Part shown: piece by piece, positions 38,410-48,977 of the stretch | Layout of the letters: each line of letters starts with the position of its first letter | Position numbering within the stretch: the first letter of the stretch is position 1 | Assembly: GCA_001247695.2 (NCBI GenBank) | Contig: LGRX02024601.1 | Coordinates: 23,687-87,686 of the forward strand | DNA from: Cymbomonas tetramitiformis | Lineage: Eukaryota; Chlorophyta; Pyramimonadophyceae; Pyramimonadales; Pyramimonadaceae | Reading direction: 5' to 3' | Length of the DNA: 64,000 nucleotides | The notes under the pieces: generated by a model | Database searches by the model: none | Told to the model about the DNA's origin: nothing | The model's input: the letters and a program-made list of their open reading frames with translations, nothing else | Made by a program: the position numbers and the translations under genes

Positions 38410-38498
38410 CGGGTTTCTGTGCTAGGACAACACACGGTGTCATGCGCGGATGACTCAGCAATCGCAAACATGCCAGTAGTGCCATACGCGCCTTACAG

Positions 38499-38941
38499 TG
38501 TTAGGAAGCGCCCGAGACCCCTGTTGAGGAAGAGACCCCCCTTATAGGGGAGTACACAGTACCACTGTACTGTGTAATAATGTGTCATACAGAATACTGG
38601 CACATCATACTGCATGATAATGTAGTGCAAGCATATGATAGGTTGATGAGACTTGGCCATGCTGACTAGGATTACCTCAGAGAGCTGAGTGGATAAGTAA
38701 TGGCCAAGGCCAAAGAAACAGTTCAGATTTCTAGAGTAAAAACAGCCGCATGGCAAAAGTCAAATAAATACCTAATTATTTATACCTGCAAGTATATGTA
38801 GTAAGTCAGGACATATATCCTAAGAGTGGCATAGCTCACTATGACCTTATAAAGCATAATATAGAACCTTGCTTTATATGAGTCCCATCACAAGTAGTTA
38901 CAGTGTCTGTTATGTGAGGAGGGTTACAGCTGCCTCCCACA
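38499..38941 (+). mobile_element. Possible 5' LTR with Met-tRNA-like primer site
   Basis: A 443-bp segment begins TGTTAGGAAG and ends CCCACA. Three bases later comes TGGTATCATAGT, which differs at two of twelve positions from the TGGTATCAGAGC primer-binding site used by many LTR retrotransposons. A TATA-like CTTATAAAG lies at about 38851. No matching 3' LTR or polyprotein is visible downstream, so it would be a remnant. Weakly supported. Confidence 0.3.
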
Positions 38942-38944
38942 AAA

Positions 38945-40214
38945 TGGTATCATAGTGCTACGCACCACCACCACCGCTTCCACACGTTTTTTCTGTTTTA
39001 CAATTATAGCTTTTCGGGCGAATTTATGTGTTCTCCTGGGCTTCGGATGATATTTGAGCTCTCGCACTGCTAGTGCGTTACGGGTACCCCGGGCCTCACT
39101 GGCCAGCAGCTTCGCTTCAATTCCTTTCGGCTAGTTGGTGCTCAATGCTCAAATAAGTTGTCTTTTATGACCAATCTGGATTGAATTTCTTCTTCAGCGC
39201 GTTGCGAGATGATGGTTTACACTGGATTCCCGAAATCGGGCGCTTTTAGGGCCTAAAAGCGCCCAACTGCAAAATTACAGTCGTTTTTCGCTTGCTGGCC
39301 TCCGTGACGATTTTTGACGTTGTATCTTATCTTTCAATTGTCAATGGAGACTTAATTCTTCGTGGCGTCGTGATCTGTGGAGATTAGAGAATTGCGACTT
39401 GTTCAGTGTGCAGTGTAACGGCTATTTGAGTCCTTGGCCTCGTTGCGTTATCCGTTCCGCGTTCCATTGGCGTGCGCGAATGCCAAATTCACGTTGCCAA
39501 TTGTATCGGGAATTGTAATTCTTCCTTGGAGACAGGCTTTGCGGGGTTTGAGAATCTGCTTCTGGCTGCTGGGCATATTTGCGCTCTGACGCACTGGTCA
39601 ACGCCTCGGCGTTTTTCTTACTCGCTGGCAGCTTTGCGCCGTTAATTCTTCTCGAAAATTGTGCCGATTGGTCAGCGTTTTCCGCGGGATCTTCGTCTAC
39701 TCTCCACTCTGCGATTGGAATGAGTACGCAGCGTTCTTCTTTGGCTCGTCTGGTTGGGAATTAGCGTGATGAAGCTTCAAGTTGGCGCTATTCGCCTGGC
39801 GTGCGTGTTCTTCGTCGAGGGTCTTTGCGACTGAGTGGAATTACGCAAATTTATGCTTTGGAATTCGAAAATGTTCTCTGAATTGGCAGATGCGGCTTGC
39901 CTTCGTTGCCCTTAAGCTCTGCAGCGCTCTAGCGTTCTTAACAGTGGCTAACCCTAAGGGGTATCGCGCTGCGGCGTTGCTTTGACTTCCGTGGGCCGAT
40001 CGTTGACCAATTTTGCTCAATTTGTTTTCGTCTTACCTCTTCGAGTTCGCTGGAAAACTTTGGTTGGGATTTGGTAACGGCAGTTGTTTATTTGCTGTTG
40101 GGCCTGGCTTCTGCGTCTTCGAACTTGACACTATACGCCTGTACGGCGGAAGCGCTGGCAGATTTTTCAGAATCAGATTGCTGCGTTTCTCCACCGACTT
40201 AAGCAACTTTTTCA
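38945..40214. other. Intergenic; one 27-nt hairpin
   Basis: No convincing coding sequence; short ORFs on both strands lack codon bias or motifs. A perfect 12-bp stem with GGC loop lies at 39238-39264 (GGGCGCTTTTAG paired with CTAAAAGCGCCC). Confidence 0.5.
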
Positions 40215-40946
40215 ATGTCCTCTTCACGGCGGGCTTCTTCGCTGTATATTCCGCCTCAGCGGCGCTCGGGGGTGGCGGGAGCTGCTTCTGGGCCCTCCGG
40301 GCTCTCCAGCTCGGCCCGGGTGTTTGAGCACTGGGGATTGGATGGGCTTGGGGCTTTGGGGCCCACCCCGTACTTTGTCCCGGAGTGGGAGGCGCCAGCC
40401 GGGGCGCGGCGGGGCAGCAGGGGGGGGGAGCAGTACAACGTTCTCTGGAGGGCGAATACGCGCTTTTGGCGAGCGCGCCTCTACCTCAAGAGGAAGGTCG
40501 CATCCAAGCATCGCTGCCTGCCACGCCCACGAATTTCCCCAACGGCTCGCGTGACTCTCTTCTTGAGCTGGTATCTGCCACTGTACGTATGTTTCAGTGC
40601 TCCTCTACACCCCACCAGCGTGCAGGGGGGTACAAGTGCCCCAGGTCTACAACGTAGCCAACCAGCTCTCGAGGAGCTCAACACGGTCGCTATAGCCACC
40701 GCGCATAATTTGAGATCACCTCCTCATTGCGAAACTGTAGTTGACCTTTTGCCTTTGGCACCAGGGCATCACGTTGGAAACCCGACCCATGAGAGCAACA
40801 TATTTACGCCTAGGCGTGAAAATGTACCTCCAAGTGGCGAGCGCGGTTTGTCAAGCGTGAACGAGTGGAGCGTCAGACGAGTGGAGCGTCAGGCTGGCAC
40901 GCCAAGCTGTAGCAGTGGATATTCTAGCGGTATGTGCATTGCGTAA
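40215..40946 (+). CDS. Unrecognised ORF, 243 codons
   Basis: An ATG-initiated frame rich in Ser, Arg, Pro and Gly with no motif that I recognise. Its 3' end overlaps a second + frame (from 40861) that looks more protein-like, so the two could be one gene broken by a frameshift near 40880-40900 or linked by splicing. Could also be chance in a GC-rich stretch. Confidence 0.25.
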   Translation: MSSSRRASSLYIPPQRRSGVAGAASGPSGLSSSARVFEHWGLDGLGALGPTPYFVPEWEAPAGARRGSRGGEQYNVLWRANTRFWRARLYLKRKVASKHRCLPRPRISPTARVTLFLSWYLPLYVCFSAPLHPTSVQGGTSAPGLQRSQPALEELNTVAIATAHNLRSPPHCETVVDLLPLAPGHHVGNPTHESNIFTPRRENVPPSGERGLSSVNEWSVRRVERQAGTPSCSSGYSSGMCIA

Positions 40947-41649
40947 TTGGTGGAGTACTTGGACAGCACGAGTGCTCAGCGGGCGTGTTTCATCTGCGCT
41001 TACAACATGGCGCCTACGTGCCCGTCTCGCACGCATGCGTGTTTCCCTTACAGCATGGCACGAGCGAGCTCACCGCAAGAATCAGGTTCAACGCAAAAAG
41101 CAAGATTTTGCTGGACACGCAAGTTCACGATTGGCGTCTCGGCTCTTGAGTGCATAGCGAGAAGAACAACGTCGTGTAAAAGAGATCACTCTCGAAATCA
41201 CGACGTGCAACATCGCCCGGTCCGAGTTCTACGCGAGGAAGTGTATGAAAGCGTGGAAGGCTACCGTGGACTTCGCTTCCAAGTGCACACGTTTTGCAGT
41301 ACAACGCAAACAGCACGTGAGGCGCAAAGCCCTCCACGAGTGGGCAGCACTGACGGACATCCCTGACTTGACTCCAAACCAATGGGCGACTTTGCGTAAA
41401 CATTTGCCCCGCCTGAGTGGTAAGGAGAACGCGATTGCCGCGATCACATGGGAGGCTCACCTCAAGACGAAAGGTGGAGAGCACATCTGGAAAATGGCGA
41501 GGCGATCCGGGATCGCTCTTTTTGTGATCCGGAACGGGATCGATCCCGGGAGGGAAGTTTCTTACGGGATCGTTCCGGTTTCGGCGAAATTACACGATCG
41601 TAGAGGGAACGCTCCAGGTACGGGAACGATCTTGGAACGCTCCAGGTAA
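40861..41649 (+). pseudogene. Trp/Arg-rich helical repeat ORF, Sfi1-like pattern, with in-frame stop
   Basis: From 40861 the frame encodes a helical, Arg/Ala/Trp-rich sequence with Trp at spaced intervals (ALRNWW, ALTTWRLRARLARMR, LTAWHERAHR, CMKAWKAT, ALHEWAAL), reminiscent of Sfi1-type centrin-binding repeats. A TAG at 41155-41157 interrupts it, but the same frame continues (REEQRRVKE) to 41649 and finally runs into a minisatellite. The family call is pattern-based and weak; the stop indicates a decayed or mis-spliced gene fragment. Confidence 0.35.
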
Positions 41650-41770
41650 GGGAACGATCCTGGAACGCTCCAAGTATGGGAACGATCTTGGAACGATCCA
41701 GGTACGGGAACGATCCCAGAACGCTCGAGGTACGGGAACGATCCTGGAACGCCGCAGGTACGGGAACGGT
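41606..41770 (+). repeat. 28-bp minisatellite
   Basis: About six copies of a 28-bp unit of the type GGAACG(C/A)TCCAGGTACGGGAACGATC(T/C). Each unit contains two copies of a GGAACGATC-like half-unit. A looser related stretch (GGGATCG, CGATCC) precedes it at 41505-41580. Confidence 0.85.
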
Positions 41771-41985
41771 GGAAGGACAGGTGTGATATGCTCAAGATGT
41801 ATTCAAGCATTCAAAGAAAGTGTATCATGCACCACACATAAAAAAGGTAAACTTTCAGAACACAAGGCTAGAGGTAAAGGAGGCAACTTTTCAAATATGT
41901 ATATACAAATACAAAAAGAAAATACACCATACAATACACCAGGTACTTCATTTGTATGTACTCGTAATGTTTCCATTATCAACTA

Positions 41986-42871
41986 TCACTGAGTAGTAAA
42001 GTCTTCTTCTTCCTCATCTATACTTCCCACTCCTACTGTGTTTTGGTGCTGAAGAATTTCTGTTAAAGTTGCAGGCCACTTGGCTGACTGCGCCAGCTTC
42101 ACACGTGAGTGTACCATATTCCATCTTTTTACTTGGGTAAAAATTCTTGAGTACTCCTTGCTCAAGGTATTTGGTACCTCGGTCTGCACGTCGAAAGTGC
42201 CAAAGTGAGTACTAGTTGAAAAAAAGGTGTACTCTAACCAAGCAAAAGTACCAAGGAAATGCATACTTACCATAGCTTGTGACTTTGTGGATGAGTTCTC
42301 ATTTATCTCATACTCGATGGCCCAATCTTTTAAGCTTGGGCAAAGGAGTGCCTTTTCAACACACGTTACAGCGAAAGTTAGAGTTTGGCGTGTGATACAC
42401 CCATCGAAGTTTTGATCTTTCTCTCCGAACACTTTCTTCAAAATAGACCCAAATAGGTCGTTTCCACACTGGTCGATCTGGGGGTGTTCAGCTGAAGCTG
42501 CGCTCTTTCTCCACCACGCACCTGTGTGAGTAATAATAAAAGTGAGTATAAACCAAACGAACCATAGAAAGGACTAGAGAAAATAAAGATAGCTGGAATA
42601 GTTTCATACTTTGTAAGCCTTCTATGTTATAGTTGTATACCCGGTCCTTGCCAACACCAGTAAACGCCTCTGGGTAAGCTTGGATGGTCCCTGCAAATAG
42701 TTTTTGCTGTAGCTTGCTGCGCGAGTTCACCCTGACCGAGTTCTTGAGCTGTACATTCAACCCACCTCACTTTTTCACCACGCACTTCTTTTATTTTTGC
42801 AAAAAGTTAAGTTAAGAGGCCTTACCGCTTTCCTGGTGAGATTCCAGCCGTGACAGTCTTTTTCTTTTCAT
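41986..42871 (-). CDS. Four-exon gene, 216-residue protein of unknown family
   Basis: On the minus strand four exons join with consistent phase: 42871-42826 (ATG, MKRKRLSRL), 42765-42610, 42521-42271 and 42183-41986 (stop TGA). Donors are GTAAGG, GTATGA and a perfect GTAAGTATG; one acceptor is a strong TTATTACTCACACAG. Exon lengths 46, 156, 251 and 198 add up to 217 codons. The protein has a basic N-terminus, a KDRVYNYNIEG segment, AWWRKSAAS, a DQCGNDLFGSILKKVFG helix and an acidic end with DEEEED. No signal peptide or membrane helix. I do not recognise the family. An alternative acceptor for exon 4 with a TTTTTTTCAACTAG tract would give a different tail. No close neighbour suggests a role. 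Confidence 0.6.
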
Positions 42872-43059
42872 TGTCCTTCCGTTTCCACGCTATACAATAT
42901 CCCCATGCACTCACCGATAGTGGTGTCTCCAAAATAATAGCCCTCTGGACCATTTGCCATAGCGTAGCTTACCACTGCGCGAATATTTCCTTCCTGAGCA
43001 CACCTTTCACCCACGCATGTTATACCAAAAACACTCTTTTTCGCACAAGCATAGCACAC

Positions 43060-44099
43060 GCACGCAGATAGACACTTATCGTGGCATAGGCATAACACAA
43101 CAAACATACACAGATACACACATTTCAAGCACACGCACAGCACACACGCACAGCACACACGCACAGCACACACACACAGATACACTCATATCCTAGCACA
43201 GGCATAGCACACGCACAGAGAGGTACACACATATCCTAGCATAGGCATAACACAATAGGCACACACATATACACACCTATTCTAGCACAAGCATAGCACA
43301 CACACACAAAGAAAAACACATATCCTGGCATAGGCATAAGAGGCCTACAGATACACACATATCCTAGCATAGGCAAAAGAGGCCTATGCTAGAATATGTG
43401 TTTGCCTGTTGTGTTATGCCTATGCCATGATAGGTGTCTATCTTTGTGTGCGTGTGCTATGCGTATGCCAAAATATGTGTGCGTCTCTCTATGCGTGTGT
43501 TATGCATAACACACGCACAGACATATTCTAGCATATCTTGGCATACGCATAGCACACGCAGAGAGATACACACATATCCTAGCACAGGCATATCACAACA
43601 GGCATACACAGATATACACACATATTCCAGCACAGGCATAGCACACGAACACAAATACACACATATATCATAGCACAACCATAGCACACGCAAAGAGGTA
43701 CACACATATCCTAGCACAGGCTTAACACTCGCACACAAAGATACACATATATCCTACCACAGGCATAGCACACGCACACGCACACGAATATGCATATCCT
43801 AGCAAAGGCATAACACTAGCATACAAAGATACACCTATATCCTACCACAGGCATAGCACACGCACACGCACACGCACACAAAGATACTCACGTATCCTAG
43901 CAAAGGCATAACACACGCACACAGAGATACCCACCTATCCTAGCAGAGGCATACCACTAGCACAGAGATACACACCTACAGTAATCACTCGGTGATAAGA
44001 AAACCGGAGATTTGGGACCAGCCAGCAATATTGGCCAAGTTGGATACCAACTTGGTACCCCCTTGACCACCCGTCCTACAGAAAAAATCGTAAGAATAG
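43060..44099. repeat. AC-rich satellite / minisatellite block
   Basis: Irregular tandem copies (roughly 45-65 bp) of a unit containing ACACACATATCCTAGCACAGG followed by CATAGCACACGCAC. A segment from about 43384 to 43505 is in the opposite orientation (GT-rich strand). The last ~120 bp before the gap (43978-44099) are not repeat-like. Confidence 0.9.
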
Positions 44100-44411
44100 N
44101 NNNNNNNNNNNNNNNNNNNNNNNNNNNNNNNNNNNNNNNNNNNNNNNNNNNNNNNNNNNNNNNNNNNNNNNNNNNNNNNNNNNNNNNNNNNNNNNNNNNN
44201 NNNNNNNNNNNNNNNNNNNNNNNNNNNNNNNNNNNNNNNNNNNNNNNNNNNNNNNNNNNNNNNNNNNNNNNNNNNNNNNNNNNNNNNNNNNNNNNNNNNN
44301 NNNNNNNNNNNNNNNNNNNNNNNNNNNNNNNNNNNNNNNNNNNNNNNNNNNNNNNNNNNNNNNNNNNNNNNNNNNNNNNNNNNNNNNNNNNNNNNNNNNN
44401 NNNNNNNNNNN
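44100..44411. other. Assembly gap (312 N)
   Basis: A run of unknown bases inside the satellite. The left flank is unique-looking DNA (43978-44099), the right flank resumes the satellite with CACTAGCACAGAGATACACA, the same words that precede the unique DNA on the left. Confidence 1.
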
Positions 44412-44645
44412 CACTAGCACAGAGATACACACATATCCTATCACAGGCATAGCACACACACAAAGATACACACATATCCTAGCACAGACATAACAGTGGT
44501 ACAGAGATACACATATATCATACCACAGACAGGCATAGCACACGCACCGAGAGGTACCCACATATCCTAGCATAGGCATAACACAACAGGCACACACATA
44601 TTCTAGCACAAGCATAGCGCACGCACACAAAGAAACACACATATC
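44412..44645. repeat. AC-rich satellite, right part
   Basis: Same unit as the block left of the gap, ending at ACACACATATCCTTG. The following 44650-44880 has no recognised feature. Confidence 0.88.
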
Positions 44646-44879
44646 CTTGTCGCGATTATGAACAAGGGTCGGCAATGTAGGGGCTGGCGGGGCGTGGGGG
44701 TATTGCTGGGTGCTAAAATGGCGGTGTATCTCTGTTGTGGTTGAGTGTGGGGTGTTGTGAGGGATTTTGGGTTTGAGATGTGGGTGTGGCATTGGAGGGC
44801 AAGTTTTTTAAATATATTACGAAGAGGTTCGGCACCCAGTTAGGTGACACCGTTCCAGCAGAACAAAACAACACTTTGC

Positions 44880-45800
44880 AATTGGGCATTCACTGCGGCT
44901 CGCGTGTCGTGCGCCCGGGTCGCGGCACGAGCGGCTCCTGCGGTGAATGCCCCCAACCTGCCACAAGGCCTAGTTGGCGCCCTCGAGCAGCCAAGCACGA
45001 GTTCACGTCGAAACTTATGAAAGAATCTGCGGGCAAAGGCGTGCTTCGAGCACACGCATGGCAAAAAGGCATAGGTCAGGTGTCCAAACCCGAGCTGGCG
45101 CGTCGCCAACCATGAATTCCCACAACCTGTCATACAGGCCCGTCGGGGAATTCACCGCTGCCAACGCCCGCATGGGTCGAATTCACAAAGACAAACATAA
45201 TACAAACTGAGGGAAAAACATGCGTTCGGCTGCAATGTTGTCAAAAGGGTGCAGCCAGGTGTCTGGACTCAAGCTGGCGCGCCGTCAGCCGTGAATTCCC
45301 ACAACCTGTCACACAGGTCCGTTCAGGGAATTCAACGTTGCCACAGCCTGCGCAGGTCGGATTCACAAAGGTAAACATCATACGAACTGTGGGAAAAACA
45401 TGGGTTCGGCTACAACCTCGTCAAACAGCAAAAGTCAGGTGCCACGGCTCGAGTCAGCGCGGCTACGGTTGTGCATTCCCAAACGCCGGTCACATACGCC
45501 GGTTTGAGCATAATTATTTGGCAAGCAAGCCCTGCGAGGTTCGAATTCGCATAGCAAATGGTGCAAAATATGGCACAAAACGGCCGGGCGCATCGTGCAC
45601 ACACGTGAATACTGCTGAGAGTGCCTGTAACGGTTCGCCGTCGCGGGTGTGAATTTATGATAAACGCAGCTTCGGGCTATCTCGCCGCTACGCGCTCAAC
45701 GGGAAAAATGCTACTCTGTGGGAATTCACGAGCGTGTTCTGAATTCGCGAACGTTTTCGGACAGCTGCGGATCTCCACCGCTGCGGAACGGCGACATGCG
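44880..45800. repeat. Degenerate ~179-bp satellite, about five monomers
   Basis: Equivalent points at 44904, 45080, 45259, 45439 and 45621 give periods of 176, 179, 180 and 182 bp. Conserved words include GAATTCCCACAACCTGTC, GGCGCG near the start, and GATTCACAAAG..AAACAT..TACRAACT. Monomers diverge toward both ends. No ORF of note. Confidence 0.75.
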
Positions 45801-45893
45801 TGTCTATTGCTGTGCCACGTAAAACATGCCAGGCGGCAACGCGCTTCTGCCGCGCCGGCTCGTAGATTCGCAAAACGGGCGCGGGTCTAACTT

Positions 45894-46860
45894 GTACCGT
45901 GCTCTCTTTATTGATTTTATCCCCCCACCCCCCTAGAAATAAATTATTATCAGTCACAAACAGTCGCGGCGGAATTGTTATTTATTTACCGGACTATTTG
46001 TTTATTTGTTGCGATTCGTTTTCGTAGAAATCTTATTTAATTCCGACTGTTTGCTTTTATTGTTTGTCACATAGACTATGGTCGCATCAATATAATTGAT
46101 TATTGTGTTTGTGGTGTGTTATAGGCCGCCGCGTATCGTTTGTTACTTTATGGCCTGAGTGCTGGTCCGCCCTATCATTATGACTGCACCCTCTTATAAG
46201 CCGAATAGGATTGAGTTTCGGCACATATACAAGCCGAAATATACAAGCGTCCCGTTATGAAAGGCTGTCTTTTTAGGACGACCGACAGCTTCTGCAGCGG
46301 ACTTGGCGAGAAGCCCTTCATAAAACCTAAGATAACGCTCAGGAACCGTGCGCTGAAGGACCGGTGCGGGTGGGCGTCTGACTTCAGGGTCCGGGTTTAC
46401 GTCACTCGGTTTCACGCATTTCACGAAGCTCGATAGCGTACTCTGTGGTTGGCGTTTTAGGGCGCGGTGCGCAAGGAACATGGTACCCCTCGAAATTTTG
46501 GTGCAGACACACCCCTCACCATCAGCAATCAGACCCGTCTTCCGCTTCGTGGCGCATATGATACACGGTGGGTCCATGGCGTGGCCCGAGCGCTTACGGT
46601 AACTTTATTTTTTTTGTTGGAATTGCGGCTTGTGGGTTGACGTACTTCATTCAGCATCGAGTGTTATTTCTTAATTGGTTTTGTCGATTGCAGTTGTCGC
46701 ATGGCCGAGAACCGATGACTTTAATTAATTTCCAAACTATTGGTTGTCGTGTCGTGTGTACGTGGCCAAATTTATTTATTAATTGGATTTGTCGTTTGAC
46801 GTCGAGTGACGCGATTTAGAAATTATTTGTGGGGTAAAATTAATAAAGAGAGCACGGTAC
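45894..46860. mobile_element. 967-bp DNA element with ~30-bp terminal inverted repeats
   Basis: The left end GTACCGTGCTCTCTTTATT (45894 on) is matched in reverse complement at 46860, identical over the first 19 bp and continuing with one mismatch and one indel to about 31 bp. The ends and interior are AT-rich, unlike the flanks. No clear target-site duplication is seen. One minus-strand ORF lies inside. Likely a non-autonomous TIR transposon of unassigned superfamily. Confidence 0.7.
46194..46577 (-). CDS. Unrecognised 127-residue ORF inside the TIR element
   Basis: ATG-initiated, with an N-terminal CIIC pair, a GCVCTK pair and a Pro-rich centre (RRPPAPVLQRTVPERYLRFYEG). The Cys pairs could form a small zinc site. 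It does not look like a complete transposase. Being wholly within the 45894-46860 inverted repeats, it moved with the element if it moved at all. Confidence 0.4.
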   Translation of the reverse strand: MDPPCIICATKRKTGLIADGEGCVCTKISRGTMFLAHRALKRQPQSTLSSFVKCVKPSDVNPDPEVRRPPAPVLQRTVPERYLRFYEGLLAKSAAEAVGRPKKTAFHNGTLVYFGLYMCRNSILFGL

Positions 46861-47535
46861 TCGCAGACTGTAGATTCAGGCTCAGATAAAAGCATGAAAA
46901 GCAGAAAGGCAAACGCGCAGCACAGGGGGCAATTCACAGATAAAACGAACACCCCGGCACGACTTCACAAATACATCAGAGTGGCGTGCCGGCACTCTGG
47001 GGATCCGAACCAGACTCTTACAAACTGCTAGTGACAAAGCTCTCATGTGGATTCGAAGCATATGTATGCATGTATCGCGTTTAATACTAGGCCACAAGAG
47101 GCAAGTATCACTATCCCGCAGAATGGTTTTGAAAGGTTCGGATCTAACTTTTCGAAAGCAGGAGCTAGCTAAATACTCAAGCGAGCATAGTGGAAGTCCG
47201 TGAATGCCATTGTCGTTTCGGGTGCCCTGTGCCCATTGGTTCCCAGTGACAGCGGCGTTTGGTGTCCACGCGCGCTTGCGTTTGCCCTGTCATGCATCGC
47301 CGAGACGTCATGTGTGGCCATGTCGTGATGTCACTTCGCGTGATGTCGTGCTTGACGCTCTGCGGTGCTCGCGGATCGGCACGGGCTGGTCGCGGCGACG
47401 TCGCTGTAGCGCTTGGCGAGGCGTCGTGCATGATTTATACTGGGAGGGAGATCTGAGCTGGAGGGTGAACGTGATATGCTCCGGGGGCTCGAGCGGACAA
47501 TGAACTGGGGTAGGACCGTGACTGAGGGGGGAATG
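46861..47535. other. Intergenic stretch left of the hAT element
   Basis: No convincing gene. The 90 bp just before the element read in one frame as a hydrophilic Gag-like peptide (LEGERDMLRGLERTMNW), possibly a fragment of the retroelement found on the other side. Confidence 0.35.
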
Positions 47536-48977
47536 CAGGGAAGATATCTTACTGGGATTGGCCGGCCCGGGGCCGTGTCACAGAGGCTCGGGCCGAAGGC
47601 GGGCCGAAGGGAAATTTGATTTCGGGCCGAGTCACGTCGGAGGTCAAAAGCGCCGAAAATCGTGCTGGCCTTCCTGGCCGAATGCAGGCCGGATGTCGTT
47701 TTTGTGACCTTGGAGGCCCCTGAGTGGTCAGGCCGAGCAATGTTTGGGCTGGCCGAACTCTGGCCGAACGATATTTTCGATATTGACGGAATCTGGAAAA
47801 TCGATGGTCCCTATTCATTAATATCTGGTATTCACGTGGCCATCGCATGTTCACTTACGCATGGTTTTACCTGTGTGGTACCATGTGGTACCATGTTCAT
47901 TTAGGTTTTTGAGACTACAACAATTCAACAAAATAATGTGTATCCTCAGCAGCTCGAGGTATTGACGCCAGTTTTGAATATATTTGCGTAAAAATGAAAC
48001 CGTTTTCGGCGAAACTTTTTGGTTTTCTCATAGTATTATGTGTCAGCAGCCTTTCCACCTTCCTTGGAGCTGTCGAGATTGTTCCGGCTTCACAGGAGGA
48101 ACCCTCAACTTCATCCTCTCGTTCTACAAATGCGTTGGGCGCCCTCATCGAAGACTTCGTTTCCGATGCCAATCCTTCCGATATTGGCGGTTCTTTAACC
48201 TTGAATGAAGAAGTTCCACCTACTCCCATCGTGTATTTTGGTTCGCGACGTGTTCTAGTTCACCCTGAACACAGTTATTCAACGAACGACGATTTCTCAT
48301 TCATCACCTCAGACGCGCCTGTGCTAGAGCGTGATGTTCGACTATTAACTTGGGGTAGACAGGAGACACAGAACTTTTCGGTGGATCTCACCAATGATGT
48401 GGAAGAGGTACACCCTCATACTATACCTATTACATATTTTGGCACACGCCGTGTTTTGCTTCACCCCGATCACAGCTACGGCATCGAAGAATATGGTTTA
48501 ATAGTTCGCGATGTTCCTTTCTCCACGCAGCACGCTTCCGCATTTACATGGGGGCGACGCTCAGATGCTGCGCAAGCTATATCCACCACAAACTGCTCCG
48601 CCTCGAGAATGCAAGACTCTCAAACTCGGCCGAATTCTTTTCTTTCCTGGAGACCAAACGCTGCCCCCTTGACCAAACGCGCTGTGGTTATTAGAAGCAA
48701 AATTGCATCGAAAACTACAAAGCTAGCTAAAAGGTCTCAGCAGAATTCTACCGCTTCTTTACAGGCAGCTTCACAGCCATCATGCTCATACCGTGCGCCA
48801 GGCTCTCGCTCCGATACGGTTGAGGCAGTCGCCCAACCCAAACAAGCTACTCAGACAGCATCAGATGAGTCCGCCCTCACAACAACAGTAGGCAAGAAGG
48901 CTAGTAGCAAACGCAAACGCGATTCAGCGGTTGAACCTAGACCAGAGGGGTCTCGTCAATTTCAGGTGTCGTGGCGA
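47536..48977 (+). repeat. Left long terminal inverted repeat of the hAT element
   Basis: Contains the terminus, a subterminal cluster of seven GGCCGA words all in one orientation (about 47592-47770), the presumed promoter region, and codons 1-328 of the transposase. Aligns base for base, without net length change, to the right repeat. Visible differences include A/G at about 48492 (Tyr versus Cys) and C/T near 47966. Confidence 0.92.

Noticed and set aside
46965..47035. Possible minus-strand tRNA (GGTTCGGATCC near 46999)
   Set aside because: The T-arm-like motif has an oversized loop and no matching anticodon or acceptor stem could be drawn.
47994..48100. Secreted protein, from the signal-peptide-like N-terminus
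   Set aside because: The same ORF continues into a complete hAT transposase; the true start is probably downstream or the hydrophobic stretch is incidental.
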